DNA of 64,000 nt from Hygrophila difformis (Eukaryota; Streptophyta; Magnoliopsida; Lamiales; Acanthaceae): assembly GCA_030278955.1 (NCBI GenBank), contig JAOANR010000004.1, positions 54,749,459 to 54,813,458 on the forward strand, read 5' to 3'. Positions 57,546 through 64,000 of this stretch are shown piece after piece (position 1 is the stretch's first letter; every line of letters starts with the position of its first letter). The translations under genes were made by a program, and so were the position numbers. Under the pieces are notes generated by a model, which made no database searches, was not told where the DNA came from, and saw only the letters and a program-made list of their open reading frames with translations.

Positions 57546-60161
57546 AAAAACATGTAATAAACCTGTTATTATAAGGTAAAAATTAAATACAACAAAATCC
57601 TTTCATAGAATTTGCATAATAAACATAAAGATAACAATTTTATTAAATATGGAAATTTTTTCTTATCATAAAGATATGGAACCCCAAACATATATATGGG
57701 ATTCTTTGTGATGAAAACATGGAAGGATATATTATCAACAATGTTTTAATTTTGCTCAATTTGTAAGGAACCCTATCTGATTAATCATTATTTATTCATA
57801 AATTTAGGTTTTATATTTTTCAGTATATATTATTCTGGAATTTAAAAGGTTTGTTCGTTATTATAATAGGGAAAAGATTTTCCCGGAAAAGTTAGTGTGC
57901 AGTCATTCACAACAACATCACAAAAGTTTATCTTCCACCCACAGCAGCAGTGCAGGCAGCTGCACCAAAGTTGTACCCTGATTTTCCAGTCAAAAATTTT
58001 TGATTGTTTGAAAAAAGTTCACTAGAAGGCTTTATTGACATAAAATGTAAAACAATAATAAAATTTATTAACGGTAATATTACATCATAGTAGTAGTATT
58101 TTATTGCAAAAATATAATTTCAATTATAAGTTAGGAGTCGCCATGAGGATTAAAGTTGGGTTCTGTAAAATCCATTACCAATAGATAGATGAAGTCAAAC
58201 ATCGTGGATAATTTAATTATTTGTCGGAAAGTTTGCTTTGGTCACTATTACTCCTTAGAGATTTTTTTTAATCTTTTTTTCTATTTGTTAGTTTTTTAAT
58301 TAATAAATAAATTTAAAAGTTTCAATGATTGTTGTTATGTTAAAAAAGGAAAAGTTACAATAATTTTGGGTTTGGGCCTAATGAAACAGTGAAAGAAATT
58401 ATAACCCAACAAAACTATAAATAGCCCAATGGGCCTTGCGAAAAAGAGAAAGAACGCAAAGCTGGGCCTGTAAAATACTCTGGGATAAGAAAAAATATTC
58501 AAATAAAATATAGTAATAAAAAAAATATAGGAGAAAAAACAAAACAAAACAAAAAAATGAAATAAAATATTGGGATTGAAACTTTTACAATCATAAATCC
58601 AAGACTTTACCTTTGGGGGTAAAATGATTTTTAACTTTTCTTATATGTTTTTAGTTCATCATTTGTGGTAGGTACAAACATTTATAATTCCCAAAACCAT
58701 ATGGATCAAAAGCTTCCATGTATGATTTTATTAACCAAATATTGACCTCAGGATCTTAAAGCTAGTTGTTGGAATTGAGAGTAAAATTTTAAGTCAAAAT
58801 TTTAAATTTTAAAATAATAATTTGTTATTTCAATGGGGACTAATCCCTCAATGATCTTCAAATATATATCATTGGGAAGAAAATTAAAATTAATTAAACA
58901 AATATATCAGATCTAAGTAAAAAAAACCAAAAATAACTCAACAAATATATTAGATCTAGATAGAAATTTCAAATCTGGACGTAAACCGACCAGATCTGAA
59001 CATAGAAACACATAAGACTATGATTTACTATCTTATTTAATACTTTTTATAAAAATATATATATGTATATATATTTATGTCCAAAAACATGACAAACCAA
59101 ACCACAAGATATAGAAAGGAGAAAGAAAAAAAGGAGAAAATCAAAATCAAAAACAAAAAATCAATATATAAATAAACAAAATTTACTAAAATGAATTAAG
59201 TGAATTTTAGAAATTTACCGAGATCGTGAATGCTTCTTCACGATTACGTACCGGATCTTTCCAAACACTATGTCGCCGATGAACTTAAAGCCCGTCGATG
59301 AACTTAAAGCAATTGAGATGTGACAGCAATGAAATCTTCGCAAGGGGCGCGCCGCCGAAGAAATTACTTAAAATGACTGAGGTGCGACAGCAATGAAAAC
59401 TCGAAGTAAATTTATACTAAACTAAAAAAGGTAATAAATAGTATCAACCGGATTTCAAACGTTTATAGGGAATGGGCCCGTGCCTCTTTGGGCCGAGGCC
59501 ACTCAATAACAATGAAAAAAAAAAATCCAAGTCGAGTCACCTTCGACAAGTTTACTACTAAAGTCGTAAAATAATTTCAACTAATTGCTACAAAATATTA
59601 TCACTACTTTTCATTCCAATTTCAATGAATTTATCATAATTAACTTAAGATAAATTCATAATAAGCCAGAACATTTCTATTATCACTGAAAGTTCACGTT
59701 TTCATCATCTTTATTAATAATTAAAAGATAAGTGAACATAATACCAAAATATTATGGGTCAAATAAAATAATGAAAGGAAATATAGCCCAAACATAATTA
59801 ATAGTCTTTATGAAAATGGGCTTTATGCGAGGAGAGGGGGTGAAATATAAACTGGGCTTTTTTCTCCAATACTATAGCATCAAGTCCAAAAAAGAATTAT
59901 TACTGCTAATTAAATACCTATTTTTCATATGATAATAATTTATATTATGATGTAATTAAGTTTAAATTTACAATAATAATATTAATTATAAAGATACGAA
60001 GATAGCATTAATCCAATTAAATTAAATCCATTTCAAACCATAAATAAGTACGAAGTATTATACATTTCATGAATTGAGGATGTGTCCCGATCTCTGTTAT
60101 GCCTAATATGAAGAGGATAATTATAATACCAATATTACTAAATCAGAAAAGGTCCATTAAC

Positions 60162-60164
<3 letters not shown>
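57546..60164. other. AT-rich intergenic DNA
   Basis: No gene recognised. Near 59267-59400 short tandem phrases (GATGAACTTAAAGC twice; GTGCGACAGCAATGAAA and GATGTGACAGCAATGAAA) surround a GC-rich GGGGCGCGCCGCCG, suggesting transposon debris. Confidence 0.5.

Positions 60165-60229
<65 letters not shown>
60165..60229. repeat. (CT)n microsatellite
   Basis: About 32 uninterrupted CT units. Confidence 0.95.
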
Positions 60230-60232
<3 letters not shown>

Positions 60233-60922
60233 CCCAAAATTTACATTTACTTGCTTCCTTATGTGTGTGTTCTTGGTGGTTGTTTGTAATTATGAGACGG
60301 TTGGTTTTTCTGGTTATTGATTTAGTCTTGATCGATTTGCCAACTAAAACCATCGGAAGGGGAAAAAAAAAGTTTGGAGGAGTGGATCTATGATAATGCT
60401 AATAATAATAATAATAAATAATATAAATAATAATAATTCTAGTAAGAAACACGACATTATTTCACACCAATTTTATTACTTGTACTATATTATTACCAGA
60501 GTACGGTACAACTCCAATTCTCCAACATCCAAACACCTCAGACTAAGAACAAAAGGTAAATACTACATTATTACAAACAAAAATCTTCAAGATATCCAAA
60601 TCCTTCCTCCCTCCCTCCTTGCACCCAATTATTGATGAAAACACAAACTATGCCAAAGGATTGAAGTTGCCCTGTTGAGCTGCCATAGCGTGGCCGGAGA
60701 TTACTAATAACTGCCACCGGAATGACATTGAGCAGCGCCGGCCATACCCATACGGTGGCCGGAAGTACCCGGGGGCACATTCTAGCTAGCACCTAATATA
60801 TTAGCCATGGCAAGAGGGTATGCATATGGGCACAAATGCTACCCATTTATATAAGTTTGTACCAAGATACCTAAATTATACTGTGCTCCTATTTTGTTGA
60901 TTATATATTTGAATCTTTTTAT
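60230..60922. other. Non-coding DNA with a GC-richer patch
   Basis: At about 60660-60790 a GC-richer patch on the minus strand could be a terminal exon (one frame reads PGTSGHRMGMAGAAQCHSGG then two stops), but no upstream exon or domain supports it. Confidence 0.3.
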
Positions 60923-61150
60923 TGTAACACCCCATTTTCGGTGCAGCGGAAAGACATGGTATTATTCTAGATGTTACCGCATCGGATTTGAAGGCTGACT
61001 CCACAAATCAACATTAGCTATTTCCAGTGCGCTTTGGCCTCACGCACGCATACTTGGGAAACTTCCCATGAGAGTTACCTATCTTAGAATTACTCCAACA
61101 CAAACACGCTTAACTTTTGAGTCTTATAAAATAGTTACCAAGAAAGAAAT
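60923..61150 (+). mobile_element. Cassandra-like LTR / 5S rRNA-derived sequence
   Basis: Begins TGTAACACCCCATTTTCGG, then carries CACGCACGCATACTTGGGAA, ACTTCCCATGAGAGTTACC and CACAAACACGCTTAACTTTT. The last part is the reverse complement of the conserved 3' half of plant 5S rRNA (AAGCGTGCTTGG...GGGTGACCTCCTGGGAAGT) with mutations. A 5S promoter inside a short TG...-starting repeat is the mark of Cassandra TRIM elements. The 3' end and a partner LTR were not found. Confidence 0.55.
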
Positions 61151-62640
61151 AGCTTATTTCACTTCATTTAAGTCATTCTCAAGTGTATTACATTACTAAT
61201 TGGTTTAGCATTATAAAGCATGCTTATTAAATCTTACTGTTCCGATTCTCATCTCTATCAGGAAAAAGGATTAGTTTATTAACAAAATTCAAAAGTATAA
61301 ATATTAGTATTATATTCTCAAATTTAGAATATGAAGAAATATAGTACAAGAGAATATGCTTTGTTTCCTTCTTTATGGGATCGAATAAGATAGCATAATT
61401 CCGAGGGATATCCCACTCCACGTTTAGTTTTGGCACAACATGTAGTCCATTCTTCATCTTTATTTATTTTGTAACAAAATACCTTTTGAAAAATTAGCTT
61501 TTCTGTGTGCCAACTATGAACAAATACTAATACTTTACCGAGCATGTTTTAATATATGTAATGTATGATCATTTGTAAATACATATTTTGATACTTCAAA
61601 TATGATGATAATATACCAATAGAATGTGCATTTATGAAGTAGATTTTAAATTCATCATTCTTACAACATAATTTTATTTCCACATATTTTGATAATTTCA
61701 TGATTAAGATATAGAATCTAATGGTATATGTTAGGCTCTAATTGAATTGCCTTTTGTTGATCTTCGATTCTTTTAAACCGAATAGATTTTCTCGCTGTGA
61801 GGCTCAAGAGTAGAGTCTTTAAGCTCACTCAAGCGACTAATGCTCACAAACATTAAGTCAACCGTGGTAAATTTCAATCTTAGCATTTAATGATACAATT
61901 TTTTTTAGAAAAATGCAGGAAAAATTATTTAAAAATTACCAATGCAACGGAGTAATTCTTATTGAATAAAAAGATAGTCAATATATAATCTGATTTTTCG
62001 CCTATTAGCTTTGCAAATTTTCGATTGGTTACATCATTTTACAGATGACCCAAAAAAGATTAGCCCACAGAAATCAAAATTTAGCATGGAAAGAAATTTA
62101 CCAAGAAAATCCCACAAGCAAAACATCGATAGAACAAGACCAATACCAGAAGCGCCTAAGCCCATAAAACACCAAAACTCAAATGGTGGCCCAGAAATCT
62201 GAACAGAGTTGGCCCAAACACTACACCGTTCACAAGAGTAATCATGAGTCCAATCTGGAAACTACGGGAACACCTCAAACCAATCCTTCCATTCTTCGGG
62301 GATATTTAGCAAAACATTTAAATTGAATCAGCTCAATTCTGACACATTTTGTGACAAAATAGTTTTTTTTAAAAGAGATAAAATAACATAAAACAGTGTT
62401 CAATCTGCTCTTTTTGAATCCGCTGCAAAGAGTGGTATTTTAGATTTCAGCTTATTGTAGGTAAAAAGTTAGTTTCAAAATAGTCAAACAGATAATTTTG
62501 ACTAATTTATTACTCACATAATCATTGAACAGCTTATTGCGAAACAACCCATCATTTCTGCGAAATATTAGTTACAGTCGGTCTCTATTAACAAGGCTGG
62601 GTGGGTGTGGTTTCCAGGTGGAATAGAGTTGATAACGATA
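61151..62640. other. AT-rich intergenic DNA
   Basis: No gene recognised. Confidence 0.5.
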
Positions 62641-62643
62641 TAA

Positions 62644-63000
62644 ATGGGTTCCAGCGGTGTCGGAGCATCTATTGGGCATATGCCTGTTACGGATGTTGTC
62701 GCTTGTGTCAGAGCAGAATCAGAGCTTCGTTGGTGGTTATTGCCCGGCCATGGAGGAGTATTAGTCGGTGTTGGTGGGGGAGATGACGAAGTAATGGGTA
62801 AGATTATGGCGGAGCCTTTCGTGAGGGCAGTCACTATTTTCTTGCGATTTCTTTCACAATCGACACTTTGTTGTAAGAATTCTACTTTCATTTTATTCGA
62901 GGATTTTATTCATTTTCTCAGAGGGCTTTTGAATCACTATTGCATTCTTTCGGCTTTTGGCATTGTTTCTGGTGGACTCATGGTAAGATATGAGGCATGA
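62644..63000 (+). CDS. Unassigned 118-residue open frame
   Basis: The frame opens MGSSGVGASIGHMPVTDVV, has a glycine-rich patch (GHGGVLVGVGGGDDE) and a hydrophobic end. The antisense frame over the same stretch is also open for 107 codons. Base composition rises above the surroundings. I recognise no family and see no clear promoter or splice sites, so it may be a gene fragment or chance. Confidence 0.2.
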   Translation: MGSSGVGASIGHMPVTDVVACVRAESELRWWLLPGHGGVLVGVGGGDDEVMGKIMAEPFVRAVTIFLRFLSQSTLCCKNSTFILFEDFIHFLRGLLNHYCILSAFGIVSGGLMVRYEA

Positions 63001-63189
63001 ACACTAACTTAGTTTGAATTCTATCTCTGTTCAACATTGTGTTTTGCAAAATAAACTAGATCTGTAAAAGATTAAAATAAAATATGATTTGCATCAAGAT
63101 TGAAGATCATTTTCTTTCCAACATTTAACTATGCAGTTTGTCTATCAAGCTAGAACAACTCTATTATTCCAGGATTTATTATAGTATAG

Positions 63190-63190
<1 letters not shown>

Positions 63191-63220
<30 letters not shown>

Positions 63221-63236
63221 TTATTATTATTATTAT
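63191..63236. repeat. (TTA)n microsatellite
   Basis: About 15 units with one TTC interruption. The phrase ACAACTCTATTAT is present on both sides (about 63154 and 63261). Confidence 0.9.
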
Positions 63237-63272
63237 AGTGGCATACTCTCAAATACCAGGACAACTCTATTA

Positions 63273-63572
63273 TGAAAAAACAAAAAAAGACTTTTATTGA
63301 TCATTCTCTTTAACATTTACAACTTTTGATGGTGCTTGTAATTGGGTTCTTGTGTTGTTGTGTACAAATGACCAAAACTCCTCTATTTATAAAACCCTAT
63401 GTAACATTTTAGAACTATTCATTGCATTTCTAGATTACTAAAGAATACTATGTTTCAATGTGGAACACTTTGGATATATCTAGAATCCTAAAAATGTTAA
63501 GAAGATAACACAAGTTTATTCATGAATCTAATAGATAATTTTAGAATCTTTAATTTAGTAGGGATCTCAACA
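63273..63572 (-). mobile_element. 3' LTR of a copia element entering from the right
   Basis: On the minus strand the LTR starts TGTTGAGATCCC at 63572, right after a purine run (GGGAAGGGAGAGAT). It has a TATA box (TATAAATAGAGGAG, near 63390). The lower limit is uncertain. Confidence 0.55.
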
Positions 63573-64000
63573 ATCTCTCCCTTCCCGATTAATCTGGAAG
63601 ATTGGTAACTCCAGCACCACCTCCGCAACAATCTTTGAATTTCTTCATAGATATCATTTTAGTCATCATATTTGACTAGTTATCATCCTATACGCACTTT
63701 ATCAAGTAATTCGTTTTTCTTCCAACGTATCTCGTATCATATGATATTGAACATCAATGTATTTTGATCAAGAGTGGTAGGTTGAATTCTTTGCTAAGTA
63801 TATCACACCTTACCAAGATACAACTCCTTTACAAAGGTAATTAGAGATTTATAATACTACTAGTAGTAATATAATGGCGCACAAAGATTTCTTTTTCGCT
63901 TGGCTTTGATCAAGAAATCTATTTTGTTCACCATTTTTTAAGGTTAACTCTATCTCACATAACGATAAAATGAAATAAAAGTCTCTCAACATATTTAAAT
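63573..64000 (-). pseudogene. C-terminal end of a copia polyprotein (partial)
   Basis: Minus-strand codons just before the polypurine tract read KFKDCCGGGAGVTNLPD then stop, a typical copia tail. Worn RNase H-like sequence lies above it. The last 130 bases are the dispersed repeat shared with 57405, so the element is broken. Confidence 0.45.

Noticed and set aside
1..64000. CRISPR arrays, operons, tRNA or intact rRNA genes
   Set aside because: None seen. The palindromic blocks lack regular spacers, and the only rRNA-like sequence is the degenerate 5S-derived repeat near 61 kb.

Overview
This window looks like nuclear DNA from a flowering plant, a dicot by gene content. It has AT-rich intergenic DNA, many Stowaway and hAT elements, Ty1-copia and Ty3-gypsy retrotransposons, and intron-containing genes of plant-only families. 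The species cannot be fixed from the sequence. Only two cellular genes look intact: a single-exon ZAT5-like C2H2 zinc-finger repressor gene (6067-6831, + strand) and a large minus-strand PHD-finger/GNAT chromatin-factor gene (56107 down to 49620). The second could be read as 19 coding exons with every reading phase consistent. The only other long intact frame is the 1352-residue polyprotein of a young copia element (42190-46248).

Layout. 1-1278: GC-rich repeats and a retrotransposon LTR. 1279-8982: AT-rich DNA around the ZAT5-like gene, with small DNA transposons. 8983-18594: copy A of a segmental duplication, carrying a decayed copia element, a hAT element and Stowaway MITEs, and ending inside a truncated copy of the PHD gene. 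18595-20740: blocks of short palindromes based on ACTCGG/CGAGTG. 21320-32814: a scrambled cluster of squalene-synthase exons, N-truncated ZAT5-like copies and STRUBBELIG-family (SRF) first-exon fragments. Part of it is a tandem array of about 1.6-kb composite units, and a 402-bp inverted repeat lies at its left end. 33325-37128: a broken gypsy element split by a hAT element. 37967-38513: exons of a J-domain gene just upstream of a Helitron-like 3' end. 40008-49912: copy B of the duplication, interrupted by the young copia element and running into the intact PHD gene. 57200-64000: AT-rich DNA with a Cassandra/5S-like LTR and the end of another copia element.

How the parts relate. Copies A and B act as empty-site controls for each other. 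Each copia insertion (TSDs AGGTC and TTAAA) is missing from the other copy at the matching position, as are the hAT and MITE insertions of copy A. Most transposition therefore came after the duplication. The squalene-synthase exons all carry DYLKN in place of the usual second aspartate-rich motif DYLED, so the ancestral copy was probably already catalytically dead. The truncated zinc-finger copies share substitutions that the intact gene lacks and show graded decay along the array.

The most unusual structure is the composite array with its adjoining inverted repeat. It places antisense squalene-synthase exons, sense zinc-finger repressor copies and secreted SRF amino-terminal fragments in one repeating unit, and its left end could fold into a long hairpin RNA. 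All repeat limits and exon borders were read by eye and may be off by a few bases.
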